Assembly (NCBI RefSeq): GCF_943912325.1
Contig: NZ_CALTTX010000057.1
Location: 1-16,645 of the forward strand
DNA: 16,645 bases
Reading direction: 5' to 3'
DNA from: an uncultured Microbacterium sp.
GTDB taxonomy: Bacteria > Actinomycetota > Actinomycetes > Actinomycetales > Microbacteriaceae
Shown here: in pieces, positions 5,908-13,541 of the stretch
Layout of the letters: each line of letters opens with the position of its first letter
Position numbering within the stretch: the first letter of the stretch is position 1
Notes under the pieces: model-generated
Database searches by the model: none
What the model saw: the letters and a program-made list of their open reading frames with translations, nothing else
What the model was told of the DNA's origin: nothing
Translations under genes and position numbers: made by a program

Positions 5908-6962
5908 GCCTGCCTCGCGAATTCGCGGGCCGCCCCGCGAGCGTTGGAGCGCGCGTCGGCGCCTTCTCGATCGACGCCGTCGTCACGGCGGGCCTTGCCG
6001 TCGCCACGGGCCTCGTGACCGGATCGCTCGCGTTCGCGGCGCTCGTCGCAGCCGAGGTCGTGCTCGCGCTTTGGATCTTGCAGGCGCGCACGGGTGCGAG
6101 CCCCGGCAAGGCGCTATTGCGCTTGCGCGTCAGCACCGCCGAAAGCCCTGCGTCGCCCGGCGCGGCCCGCGCTTTCGTGCGCGGATCGATCGTCGGCATG
6201 GGCGCGCTCGCGTTCGCTGTGGGCGCGTGGGTCGTCGAAGCCTCGGGCGTGTGGGACCGCTCAGGCCGGCGCCGCTCGTGGGCCGACCGTGCGGCGCAGA
6301 CCTTCGTCGTCGCTCTGCCGCCGCGCTCGCCGCGCGGCCAGGCAGGCACCGCCTATGCCGCGCCCGCACCCGGTGTCGTCGCCCGCCCCCGCGGTCTCGG
6401 CGAAGCGACCGACTCCTCGCGCACCGACGGCGCTCCCCGCTCCCTCGGCTCGCGTTCGCGCCAGGCACCCTTGCCCCCCGCACCCGCGCCGTCGTGGAAC
6501 AACCTCACCGCCGTGCCCCGGCCGATCGACCCGGCGCCGGCGCCCGGCGCACCGAGCTTCGCCCCCGAAGAGACGATTGTGGGCGGTGCGGCTGCAGCCC
6601 CGGCATCCGGCGAATTGCTCATCTCTTTCGACACCGGCCAGCGCGTGCGCCTCGCTCTGCCCGTGGCTGTCGTGCTCGGCCGTGCGCCCTCGCCGGCGGT
6701 CGAAGGGGACGCCGTGATCGCGGTGCACGACCCCGACCGCAGCGTGTCGAAAGACCACGTGCGCATCGAATACGACCCGACGGGAGTGTGGGTGACCGAC
6801 CTCGGATCGACCAATGGGTCGGAACTGCTCGACGATGACGGCCGCGGCCGCGTGCTGGCGGCCCGCACGCGCACGCGCGCCGATGATGACGCACGCGTGC
6901 GCATCGGCGACCGCACGTTCACCCTCAGCCGTCTCGTCAGCGGCGACGGAGCCGCCCGATGA
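5904..6962 (+). CDS. RDD-FHA fusion membrane protein of the type VII secretion locus
   Basis: A 352-residue protein. Residues about 12-136 form an RDD domain with membrane helices (Arg17 and Asp24 in GARVGAFSIDAVVTAG, the GASPGKALLRLRV loop, and SWADRAAQTFVV). A Pro/Ala-rich linker (about 140-235) follows. Residues about 237-345 are an FHA domain, with Gly259-Arg260 after strand one, SKDH at 282-285 and STNGS at 302-306, the residues that grip phosphothreonine. FHA domains bind phosphorylated Ser/Thr-kinase targets, so this protein may report kinase signals to the secretion core. A PEETIVGG segment at 221-228 lies just before the FHA domain and resembles a phosphorylatable self-ligand. ATGA overlaps at both ends (EccD before, EccC after) put it in the core operon. 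Its exact role in the complex is inferred. Confidence 0.88.
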   Translation: MSLPREFAGRPASVGARVGAFSIDAVVTAGLAVATGLVTGSLAFAALVAAEVVLALWILQARTGASPGKALLRLRVSTAESPASPGAARAFVRGSIVGMGALAFAVGAWVVEASGVWDRSGRRRSWADRAAQTFVVALPPRSPRGQAGTAYAAPAPGVVARPRGLGEATDSSRTDGAPRSLGSRSRQAPLPPAPAPSWNNLTAVPRPIDPAPAPGAPSFAPEETIVGGAAAAPASGELLISFDTGQRVRLALPVAVVLGRAPSPAVEGDAVIAVHDPDRSVSKDHVRIEYDPTGVWVTDLGSTNGSELLDDDGRGRVLAARTRTRADDDARVRIGDRTFTLSRLVSGDGAAR

Positions 6963-9900
6963 GCCGCGGCGCCCGGCTCGCACCACCCACGGTGCCGAGC
7001 GGCCGCATCGTCGTGCAGGCCCCGCCCGAGCTCGTGCCCAATGAGGGCGGCGGCGGCATGCTCACGTCGCTCTTGCCCATGCTCGGCAGCGTCGGGGCGA
7101 TCGTCATGGTCACGGTCACCAACGCGGGGCCGACGGGGTTCATCACGGGCGGCATGTTCTTGCTGTCGTCGCTCGGGTTCGTCGCCGTCAACGGGTGGCG
7201 CCAGCGCGCGCAGCGCAACGCGCAAGTGCTCGGCAACCGCCGCGAATACCTCGCCTACCTCGGCGAACTGCGCGAGACCGTGCGGACTGCCGCCAAGAAG
7301 CAGCGCCGCCACGGCGCGTGGGTCGCCCCCGCGCCGCAAACGCTGCCCTTCATCGCCGACGAGCGAACGCGCGTGTGGGAGCGACAGCCGGGCGACGAGA
7401 ACTTCTTGCTGACGCGCGTCGGCACGAGCGATCAGCCCCTGTGCATCACCCTCGAAGCGCCCGAGCTGCCCCCGCTCGCGCAGCTCGACCCCGTCGCCGC
7501 GTCCGCGGCACACCGTTTCATGCTGACGCACGAGATCCAACCCGACCTGCCCCTCGCGGTCACGCTCACCGATCACGCGCGCATCGAGATCATCGGCCCC
7601 GACGACGAAGCCGTCCGGGCGCTCGCGCGCGGGATCATCGCCGGCGCCGCGACCATGCAAGACCCCGAAGACCTGCTCGTCGCGGTGCTGACCGCGCCCG
7701 AGCACCTCGCCGAGTGGGAGTGGGCGAAGTGGCTGCCGCACGCGATGTCGGCGCGCGTGTCTGATCGGCTCGGGCCGGCGCGCATGATCGCGTCGACTCC
7801 GGATGCCATTGTCGACATGCTCCCCGCAGAGCTCGCCGAGCGCCCGCGTTTCGGCCGCGGCGCGGGCGCGACCCCGCACGTGCTGATCGTCGTCGATGGC
7901 GTGCGAGTCCCGGCATCCGGCCCCCTGTTCTCAGCCGACGGCATGGCGGGCGTGACGATCATCGACCTGCCGACCCGCTGGGGCGAACTCGAAAGCGCCG
8001 ACACACTTCGTATCGCGCTGACGCCGAGTGCCGCCGAACCGCGCCGCGCCGAGATGATCGAGCTCTCGTCGGGCACGACCGAGTTCACCGTCGACGGCGT
8101 AAGCATCGCGGTCGCCGAAGCGGCGGCGCGACGCCTGCTGCCGCTGTACTCCAACCCCGCGGCGCTCATCGAGGCGCAGGCCGAAGGCCCCGGCCAGCGC
8201 GAGCTCGTCGAACTCTTGGGTCTCGGCGACGTGCGCGATTACGACATCGACCGGGCATGGTCGGGCCGTCTGGAGCGCGACCGTCTGCGCGTGCCGATCG
8301 GCCAAGACACGACGGGCGCGCCGCTCATTCTCGATCTGAAAGAAGCGGCGCAGCAGGGCATGGGCCCGCACGGTGTGATGATCGGTGCGACCGGTTCGGG
8401 CAAGTCCGAAGTGCTGCGCACGCTCGTGCTCGCACTCGCGCTGACGCACTCGTCGGAGCAGCTGAACTTCGTGCTCGTCGACTTCAAGGGTGGCGCGACG
8501 TTCGCAGGCATGGCCGGCATGCCGCACGTCTCAGCCGTTATCACGAACCTCGGCAGCGAGCTCGCGCTCGTCGACCGCTTTCAAGACGCCCTGCAGGGTG
8601 AGGTCGTGCGGCGTCAGGAGCTGCTGCGCGCGGCGGGCAACTTCGCGAACGTCTCGGACTACGAGAAGGCCCGCAAGCAGGGCGGTCGCAGCGACCTCGC
8701 GCCCCTGCCCGCGCTGTTGATCGTCGCGGATGAGTTCTCGGAGCTGCTCGCCGCGAAACCCGAGTTCGTCGAGAGCTTCATCAACATCGGCCGCGTCGGC
8801 CGCTCTCTGCAGGTGCACCTGCTGCTCGCGTCGCAGCGCCTCGAAGAGGGAAAGCTGCGCGGCCTCGACACCTACCTGTCGTACCGCATCGGTCTGCGCA
8901 CCTTCTCGGCGGCCGAGTCGCGCACGATCCTCGGCTCGCCCGACGCCTATACCCTGCCGCAAGAGCCGGGCGTCGGTTACCTCAAGGCCGACACTGAGAA
9001 CCTCATTCAGTTCAGAGCCGCGTACGTCTCGGGAACGCCCAAGACGGTGCAGCGCGGGCCGGGACGATCGAATGAACCGGATGCCGTGGTCTCGGCCGAC
9101 ATCGAGATATTCACCGCCGCCGCGCAGCCGCTCGACCTCGCCGAGAGCGACGACGTCATCGAGATCGCCGAGACCGGGTCGCGCCGGGCGCCGGCCGAAA
9201 CCCGCTCGACGTTCGAGATCGCGGTCGAGCGCATGGCCGGGCGGGGACCCGCCGCCCACCAGGTGTGGTTGCCGCCGCTCGAAGACCCCGCGAGCCTCGA
9301 CCAGCTCATGCCCGACCTCACGGTCGACCCGCAGCTCGGACTCACATCGCCCGGCTGGCGCGCGGCGGGTGCGCTCACGGTTCCCCTCGGCATCGTCGAC
9401 GTTCCGCTCGAGCAGCGCCGCGAGCAGCTCGCCGTCTCGCTCGGCGGAGCGGCCGGTCACGTCGCGATCGTGGGTGCGCCGCTCAGCGGCAAGTCGACGA
9501 TGGCGCGCACCCTCGTGGCATCCCTCGCCCTCGTCACCACCCCGCTCGAGGCGCAGTTCTATGTGCTCGATTTCGGCGGCGGTAGTTTCACGGGTCTGCA
9601 GAAGCACCCGCACGTTGCGGGCGTCGCCACCCGCACCGAAGCCGAGGCCGTGCGGCGTACCGTCGCCGAGGTCGAGTCGATCATGGACGCGCGCGAGCAG
9701 TACTTCCGCGCGAACGGCGTCGACTCGATCGACACGTACCGGCAGCGGCGGGCGCGCGGCCTGGTCGATGACGGTTGGGGAGACGTGTTCCTCATCATCG
9801 ACGGCTGGGCGACGTTGCGCAGCGAGTACGAGCCGCTTGAGGCGCGCGTGCAGACGATCGCCGCGCGCGGCCTGAGCTTCGGCGTGCACGTCGTTGTCAC

Positions 9901-10939
9901 GGCGAACCGGTGGCTCGAGATTCGCGCGAGCCTGAAAGACCTGATCCAGACGCGGCTCGAGCTGCGTCTCGGCGACCCGAGCGACTCCGAGATCGACCGC
10001 AAGCAGGCGGCGAACGTGCCGGCCGGGCACCCGGGCCGTGGCCTCAGCGCCGCGCGCTTGCAGATGCTCAGCGCCGTGCCGCGCATCGACGGTGTCGAAT
10101 CGGCCGACTCTCTCGTCGACGGCGTCGATAACCTGATTGCCCGCGTAACCGAGGCGTGGACGGGCCCGCGCGGGCCGAAGCTGCGCCTGCTGCCGACCCT
10201 GCTCACGCTCGACGACCTGCGCGCGCAGGCCGCCCCCGACGACCCGCGCATCCTGCTCGGCGTCGACGAGGCGCAACTTGCGCCGTTCGGCATCGACCCG
10301 CGCGAAGAGCCGCACCTGTATCTCTATGGCGATTCCGACTCGGGCAAGTCCGCGTTCTTGCGCGGCATTGTTCACGAGATCACGCGGCTCTATCCGGCCG
10401 ACAAGGCCAAGATCTTCGCGGTCGACTACCGGCGTGCGCTTCTCGGCGAGATTCCGCAGGAGTACCTCGGCGCCTACCTCACGTCGCACGAGCTCGCATC
10501 GAGCGGCATCGCCGAGATCGCGCAGTTCTTCTCGAGCCGCATTCCGGGGCCCGACGTCACGCCCGAAGAACTGCGCGAGCGCAGTTGGTGGAAGGGTGCC
10601 GAGGGCTTCGTGATCGTCGATGACTACGACCTCGTCTCGACGAGTCAGGGCAACCCGCTCGCGGTGCTGCAACCTCTGCTCGCGCAGGCTGGCGACCTCG
10701 GGTTGCACGTCATCCTCACGCGGCGCGCGGGTGGCGCGAGCCGCGCGGCGTACGACCCGATCATCCAGCGGTTCACCGACCTCGGGGTCACGGGAATCCT
10801 GCTGAGCGGAAGCCCCGAAGAGGGCGCGCTCATCGGGCGGGTCAAGGCGCAACCGGCGGCTCCGGGGCGCGCGCAGATCGTCAGCCGCGAGCACGGTCAA
10901 CTCGCCGCCCAGCTCGCGTTGCCGTCGTCGGTGCACTGA
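6959..10939 (+). CDS. eccC: EccC, three-domain FtsK/SpoIIIE-type motor ATPase of the type VII secretion system
   Basis: A 1326-residue protein with two N-terminal membrane helices (about 34-55 and 58-78), a linker domain, and three FtsK/SpoIIIE ATPase domains on one chain, not split into Ca and Cb. Walker A motifs are GATGSGKS (476-483), GAPLSGKS (839-846) and GDSDSGKS (1124-1131). The first Walker B is complete (LLIVADEF, Asp591-Glu592). The second reads FLIIDGW (Asp948-Gly949) and the third FVIVDDY (Asp1221-Asp1222), so both lack the catalytic Glu. This matches known EccC behaviour, where domain 1 is the main hydrolase and the later domains are regulatory or bind substrate. It would drive export of the WXG100 pair. 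ATG 6959 overlaps the previous stop by 4 bases. A hairpin follows the stop. Confidence 0.97.
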   Translation: MSRGARLAPPTVPSGRIVVQAPPELVPNEGGGGMLTSLLPMLGSVGAIVMVTVTNAGPTGFITGGMFLLSSLGFVAVNGWRQRAQRNAQVLGNRREYLAYLGELRETVRTAAKKQRRHGAWVAPAPQTLPFIADERTRVWERQPGDENFLLTRVGTSDQPLCITLEAPELPPLAQLDPVAASAAHRFMLTHEIQPDLPLAVTLTDHARIEIIGPDDEAVRALARGIIAGAATMQDPEDLLVAVLTAPEHLAEWEWAKWLPHAMSARVSDRLGPARMIASTPDAIVDMLPAELAERPRFGRGAGATPHVLIVVDGVRVPASGPLFSADGMAGVTIIDLPTRWGELESADTLRIALTPSAAEPRRAEMIELSSGTTEFTVDGVSIAVAEAAARRLLPLYSNPAALIEAQAEGPGQRELVELLGLGDVRDYDIDRAWSGRLERDRLRVPIGQDTTGAPLILDLKEAAQQGMGPHGVMIGATGSGKSEVLRTLVLALALTHSSEQLNFVLVDFKGGATFAGMAGMPHVSAVITNLGSELALVDRFQDALQGEVVRRQELLRAAGNFANVSDYEKARKQGGRSDLAPLPALLIVADEFSELLAAKPEFVESFINIGRVGRSLQVHLLLASQRLEEGKLRGLDTYLSYRIGLRTFSAAESRTILGSPDAYTLPQEPGVGYLKADTENLIQFRAAYVSGTPKTVQRGPGRSNEPDAVVSADIEIFTAAAQPLDLAESDDVIEIAETGSRRAPAETRSTFEIAVERMAGRGPAAHQVWLPPLEDPASLDQLMPDLTVDPQLGLTSPGWRAAGALTVPLGIVDVPLEQRREQLAVSLGGAAGHVAIVGAPLSGKSTMARTLVASLALVTTPLEAQFYVLDFGGGSFTGLQKHPHVAGVATRTEAEAVRRTVAEVESIMDAREQYFRANGVDSIDTYRQRRARGLVDDGWGDVFLIIDGWATLRSEYEPLEARVQTIAARGLSFGVHVVVTANRWLEIRASLKDLIQTRLELRLGDPSDSEIDRKQAANVPAGHPGRGLSAARLQMLSAVPRIDGVESADSLVDGVDNLIARVTEAWTGPRGPKLRLLPTLLTLDDLRAQAAPDDPRILLGVDEAQLAPFGIDPREEPHLYLYGDSDSGKSAFLRGIVHEITRLYPADKAKIFAVDYRRALLGEIPQEYLGAYLTSHELASSGIAEIAQFFSSRIPGPDVTPEELRERSWWKGAEGFVIVDDYDLVSTSQGNPLAVLQPLLAQAGDLGLHVILTRRAGGASRAAYDPIIQRFTDLGVTGILLSGSPEEGALIGRVKAQPAAPGRAQIVSREHGQLAAQLALPSSVH

Positions 10940-10944
10940 GGTTT

Positions 10945-10976
10945 GCGGGCGGGGGCGCTGAGGCCCCGGGGCCCGC
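10945..10976. terminator. GC-rich hairpin between convergent eccC and HhH-GPD genes
   Basis: GCGGGC (10945-10950) pairs with GCCCGC (10971-10976), and the GGGG/CCCC blocks inside extend the stem with a small bulge. It lies just after the eccC stop and just before the end of the minus-strand gene, a good position for a bidirectional stop. No T-tract follows, as is common in high-GC actinobacteria. Confidence 0.5.
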
Positions 10977-10985
10977 GCGCCGGGA

Positions 10986-11561
10986 TCAGCCCTTGGCGGC
11001 CTTGGCGGCGGCTTTCGCCGCCTGCTTCGTCGCGCGCACCTTCGCGAGCGTCTCGGGTGAGGTGATGTCGGCGACCGAGCGATACGCGTCGGCTTCGCCG
11101 TAGGGGGCGGATGCCTCGCGCCAACCGGCTCCCTCATAGCCGTACTGTTTGCCGAGCAGGGCGAGGAAGATCTTGGCCTTCTGCTCGCCGAAGCCCGGCA
11201 GCGCTTTCAGACGTTTGAGCACGGTGGCGCCGTCGGGCTTGCCGGATGTCCAGATGTGTGAGGCATCCCCATCCCAATCCTCGTTGACCGCCGCGCAGAG
11301 CGACTGCACGCGCGCCGCCATGGAGCCGGGATAGCGGTGCACGGCGGGGGTCTGCGAGAACAGTGCCGCGAATGCTTCGGGGTCGTAGCCCGCGATCACC
11401 TCGGGGTCGAGCGTGCCGGCGCGCTGCTCGATCTTGAGCGGGCCCGTGAACGCCTGCTCCATCGCGATCTGCTGGTCCAGGAGCATGCCGATCAGGAGCG
11501 CGAGCGGGTTGTCGCTCAGCAGGCGGTCGGCGGCGGTGTCGTCGGTGATGTGCAGGGTCAT
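10986..11561 (-). CDS. HhH-GPD family base-excision-repair-like protein (TIGR03252 type)
   Basis: A 191-residue protein. The N-terminus (MTLHITDDTAADRLLSDNPL, then ALLIGMLLDQQIAMEQAF) matches the actinobacterial uncharacterised HhH-GPD family as I remember it. A helix-hairpin-helix is visible at about 118-136 (LKALPGFGEQKAKIFLALL). Asp158 or Asp165 could be the glycosylase Asp, but the family's substrate is not known to me. The protein ends in an Ala/Lys-rich tail (AAKAAAKAAKG) that may bind DNA. I chose ATG at 11559-11561 because the family starts there; a GTG at 11615 would add 18 residues. It converges on eccC and diverges from the nucleotidyltransferase gene. Confidence 0.85.
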   Translation of the reverse strand: MTLHITDDTAADRLLSDNPLALLIGMLLDQQIAMEQAFTGPLKIEQRAGTLDPEVIAGYDPEAFAALFSQTPAVHRYPGSMAARVQSLCAAVNEDWDGDASHIWTSGKPDGATVLKRLKALPGFGEQKAKIFLALLGKQYGYEGAGWREASAPYGEADAYRSVADITSPETLAKVRATKQAAKAAAKAAKG

Positions 11562-11616
11562 GGAATCCAGTCTCTCGCAGATGTCCTCGCGCGGTTCGGC
11601 GGTGGGAGCGATCACC

Positions 11617-11622
11617 TATCAT
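11617..11622 (+). promoter_or_regulatory. Candidate -10 box for a leaderless nucleotidyltransferase transcript
   Basis: TATCAT lies 6 bases before ATG 11629 and fits the TANNNT consensus. Transcription would start at or next to the A of the ATG, and no ribosome binding site is seen, which agrees with a leaderless mRNA. Confidence 0.5.
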
Positions 11623-11628
11623 GGCGGC

Positions 11629-11922
11629 ATGACCGGCATCAGCTACGATCCAGAGCGCCTCCGTGAAATCGGTGAGCGTTACGGCGTCGCGCGGCTGGAT
11701 GTGTTCGGCTCGGCCAGTCGAGGGGACGGTCACAGCGAGAGCGATATCGACCTGCTGTACGAGTTCAAGCCGGGGACTCGACTCGGGTTCGCCTTCTTCG
11801 CGCTCGAGGACGAGCTGACGGAATTGTTCGGGCGCCCCGTGGATTTGGTGGCGCGTGACAGCGTCAACGAGTACATCCGTCCGCAGGTCGTTCTCGATGC
11901 TCGGCCGCTCTATGCGGCGTGA
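11629..11922 (+). CDS. MNT-type minimal nucleotidyltransferase (MntA-like antitoxin)
   Basis: A 97-residue protein with the nucleotidyltransferase signature GS-x10-D-x-D: Gly27-Ser28, Asp39, Asp41 (FGSASRGDGHSESDIDLLYE), and a third metal-binding Asp72 in GRPVDLV. All catalytic residues are present and the length fits MNT domains. In HEPN/MNT modules such a protein neutralises its HEPN RNase partner, in studied cases by adding AMP to a HEPN Tyr. The partner gene normally overlaps or follows. Here only a stub remains (11912-11995), so this may be an orphan antitoxin or have gained another target. The start is ATG 11629, 6 bases after TATCAT. Confidence 0.85.
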   Translation: MTGISYDPERLREIGERYGVARLDVFGSASRGDGHSESDIDLLYEFKPGTRLGFAFFALEDELTELFGRPVDLVARDSVNEYIRPQVVLDARPLYAA

Positions 11923-11995
11923 GTTGCTCCTCCGTCGGGAGATGATCGATGCGGCAACAGGCATCCGGCGGGGCTCTCAACTGAACTCAGGTTGA
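11912..11995 (+). pseudogene. Truncated HEPN (DUF86/HepT-like) toxin remnant
   Basis: An ATG at 11912 overlaps the end of the nucleotidyltransferase gene by 11 bases and reads MRRELLLLRREMIDAATGIR-like sequence (actual: MRRELLLRREMIDAATGIRR, then a few residues), with a stop at 11993-11995. The start resembles the first helix of HEPN/DUF86 proteins, which are usually about 110-120 residues; here it ends after 27. The rest seems deleted, and the stop region already overlaps the opposite-strand kinase end (11987). The HEPN active-site R-x4-6-H is absent, so it cannot be a working toxin. Assignment relies on position and the first 20 residues only. Confidence 0.5.
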
Positions 11996-12658
11996 GCGCC
12001 CGGCGTCGAGGCGAGGGTGAGCGAGGTCGGTGTTGTCGAAGATCCAGTCGGCGCGAGATCGGGGATCGGCTTCGCGCAGGTAGAGCCGCTGGCCCTGCAC
12101 GTAGCGGCGGTTCGAGACACCCTCGGGATCGGGATCGTGGCGACCGGGGAAGCGCGCGTTGCCGCGCGGCACGCTCACCGCGAACGGCACCTCGAGCCAG
12201 ATCGTCATGTCCCAGACGCCGAGCAGTTCAGGTCGCTGCAAGAAGATTCCGTCGACGAGCACGACCCCGCGCGGAGGCACGGCTACAGGGCCGAGATCGA
12301 CGGGCGCGTCGCGAGCAACGTCCCAGATCGCGGGAGTGATCGGGATGCCGCTTCGTAGCGGTTCCACGACACATCGCCGGAAGTCCGCGTAGCGGTACGA
12401 CCCGCGGCAGAACCCTTCGGGCCCGTCGCCCGCTCGCCGACGCACCTCACGCGGATGGTGGAATCCATCGATGCTGACCCGCACGAGCGGTCGCCCGCCC
12501 ATCGCCTCGGCATGTTCGGCGATCTCGGCAGACAGATGCGTCTTTCCAGCGCCGTCGAAGCCATCCAGCGCGATCAGGATGCGCTTAGCGGGACTCACCT
12601 GCTCGATCTCGCGCCAGAGCTGAGCCACGACCGTCGCGCGCACGCCTGCCCCGGTCAT
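11987..12658 (-). CDS. Uridine-kinase-like P-loop nucleoside kinase
   Basis: A 223-residue protein. The Walker A motif GFDGAGKT is at residues 33-40, after a hydrophobic strand (RILIALD). It is followed by SIDGFHHPR (about 82-90), the substrate-side segment typical of uridine kinase/phosphoribulokinase-like proteins. YRYADFRRCVVEPL and a VVLVDGIFLQRPEL strand with an acidic residue complete the kinase core. Many actinobacteria carry such an extra uridine-kinase-like protein; the true substrate is unknown. The start ATG at 12656-12658 is only 3 bases beyond the stop of the upstream hydrolase gene, so the two are co-transcribed. No strong ribosome binding site is seen, which fits coupling. Its last codons overlap the HEPN stub on the other strand. 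Confidence 0.82.
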   Translation of the reverse strand: MTGAGVRATVVAQLWREIEQVSPAKRILIALDGFDGAGKTHLSAEIAEHAEAMGGRPLVRVSIDGFHHPREVRRRAGDGPEGFCRGSYRYADFRRCVVEPLRSGIPITPAIWDVARDAPVDLGPVAVPPRGVVLVDGIFLQRPELLGVWDMTIWLEVPFAVSVPRGNARFPGRHDPDPEGVSNRRYVQGQRLYLREADPRSRADWIFDNTDLAHPRLDAGRST

Positions 12659-12661
12659 GGC

Positions 12662-13441
12662 TCAACGCAACGTCGTCACATGCTCGGCAAAAAGACCCGG
12701 CCAGGCCATTATTCCGTAGGGGCTACGTGCGACGACGAGGCGCGAGTCGGGCAGCAGTTCGCGCAGGGTGCGAGCGGTTTTGAGTGGATGCGTGCGGTCG
12801 CCCGTCCACGCCAAGATCAGGGTCGGCGCCGTGATCGCCTTGATCTTCTTCTTGCGCGGCAGGTCGGTTGCGCCCGCGCCGCGCAGCACGATCGGCAACA
12901 GGTCTTCGGCGACCGACACGCGGGTTTCGGGGGCATCGGCGAGCGCGGGCGGCACGGGCGCCGTGCTGCCCACCTGGTCGAGAGCCGCGAGCCCACCGCG
13001 GGCAACGGCGGCGGCGTTCGAGCGATAGAGGTCGCCCTGCGCGCGCCGCGTCTTCCACGCCGTCGGCGGGGTGACGAGTGTGAGCGACGCGAACCGGTGA
13101 GGGTCACGCGTCGCGGCGTGTAGCAGGGTGCCGGTGCCCATCGAGGGCCCGATTCCGTGCACGCGCTCGCCCGGCGCGACGTGGTCGAGCAGGGCGAGCA
13201 GGTCTTTCGCGAGCGCCGACCAGCCGTAATCGTCGGGGTTCGTCGTGCCGGTCGAGCGCCCGTGCGCGCGAGCGTCGTACCGCAGGATCCGGTGCCCGCG
13301 CAGAGCCCGACCGAGGTCGAGGCCGAGCTGCGCGTCGCGCGTGCGGCTCGAGGTGAGCCCGTGCAGCTGCACGACGAGGGGGCCCGAGTCGCCCGTGATG
13401 TCGAAATCGAGGTCGGCGCCATGCGCACGCAGGGTCGGCAC
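12662..13441 (-). CDS. Alpha/beta hydrolase fold protein
   Basis: A 259-residue protein from GTG 13439-13441. The fold signatures are the oxyanion HG at 27-28 (VVQLHGLTSS), nucleophile elbow G-P-S100-M-G, and acid Asp215 after a strand (LILAWTGDRTHP). The general-base His normally found shortly after the last strand is not obvious: the region reads VVARSPYGIMAWPGLF, and the nearest His residues are 218 and 254. His254 near the C-terminus may serve, or the enzyme may be weak or altered. Substrate unknown. The start is supported by GAAAGGA 6 bases upstream; longer versions reaching 13552 would cross the promoter of the divergent gene. The kinase gene follows after 3 bases. Confidence 0.85.
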   Translation of the reverse strand: MPTLRAHGADLDFDITGDSGPLVVQLHGLTSSRTRDAQLGLDLGRALRGHRILRYDARAHGRSTGTTNPDDYGWSALAKDLLALLDHVAPGERVHGIGPSMGTGTLLHAATRDPHRFASLTLVTPPTAWKTRRAQGDLYRSNAAAVARGGLAALDQVGSTAPVPPALADAPETRVSVAEDLLPIVLRGAGATDLPRKKKIKAITAPTLILAWTGDRTHPLKTARTLRELLPDSRLVVARSPYGIMAWPGLFAEHVTTLR

Positions 13442-13447
13442 GAGGGG

Positions 13448-13454
13448 TCCTTTC
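13448..13454 (-). promoter_or_regulatory. Ribosome binding site that fixes the GTG start of the hydrolase
   Basis: On the minus strand this reads GAAAGGA, 6 bases before GTG 13441. It is the best site in the upstream region and decides the start against in-frame upstream alternatives. Confidence 0.7.
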
Positions 13455-13528
13455 CACCGCCGAAGAGGGCCGGGTCGTGTCAGCGCGCGGGGATACAGGG
13501 TGTGCGCACGCCCGAAACATCCGGGCCC

Positions 13529-13534
13529 TACACT
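13529..13534 (+). promoter_or_regulatory. Candidate -10 box for a leaderless condensation-protein transcript
   Basis: TACACT fits TANNNT and lies 7 bases before ATG 13542 (and 4 before GTG 13539). No ribosome binding site precedes the start, so a leaderless mRNA is likely. A clear -35 is not visible. Confidence 0.45.
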
Positions 13535-13541
13535 ACGCGTG

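Noticed and set aside
6353..7879. A 508-codon minus-strand open frame over the RDD-FHA and eccC start
   Set aside because: Shadow of two well-supported + strand genes; the translation is low-complexity and has no start signal.
8531..11137. An 868-codon open frame on the minus strand across eccC
   Set aside because: It is the mirror of eccC, caused by GC-rich third positions, with an Arg-rich translation and no recognisable domain. It also runs across the convergent HhH-GPD gene end.
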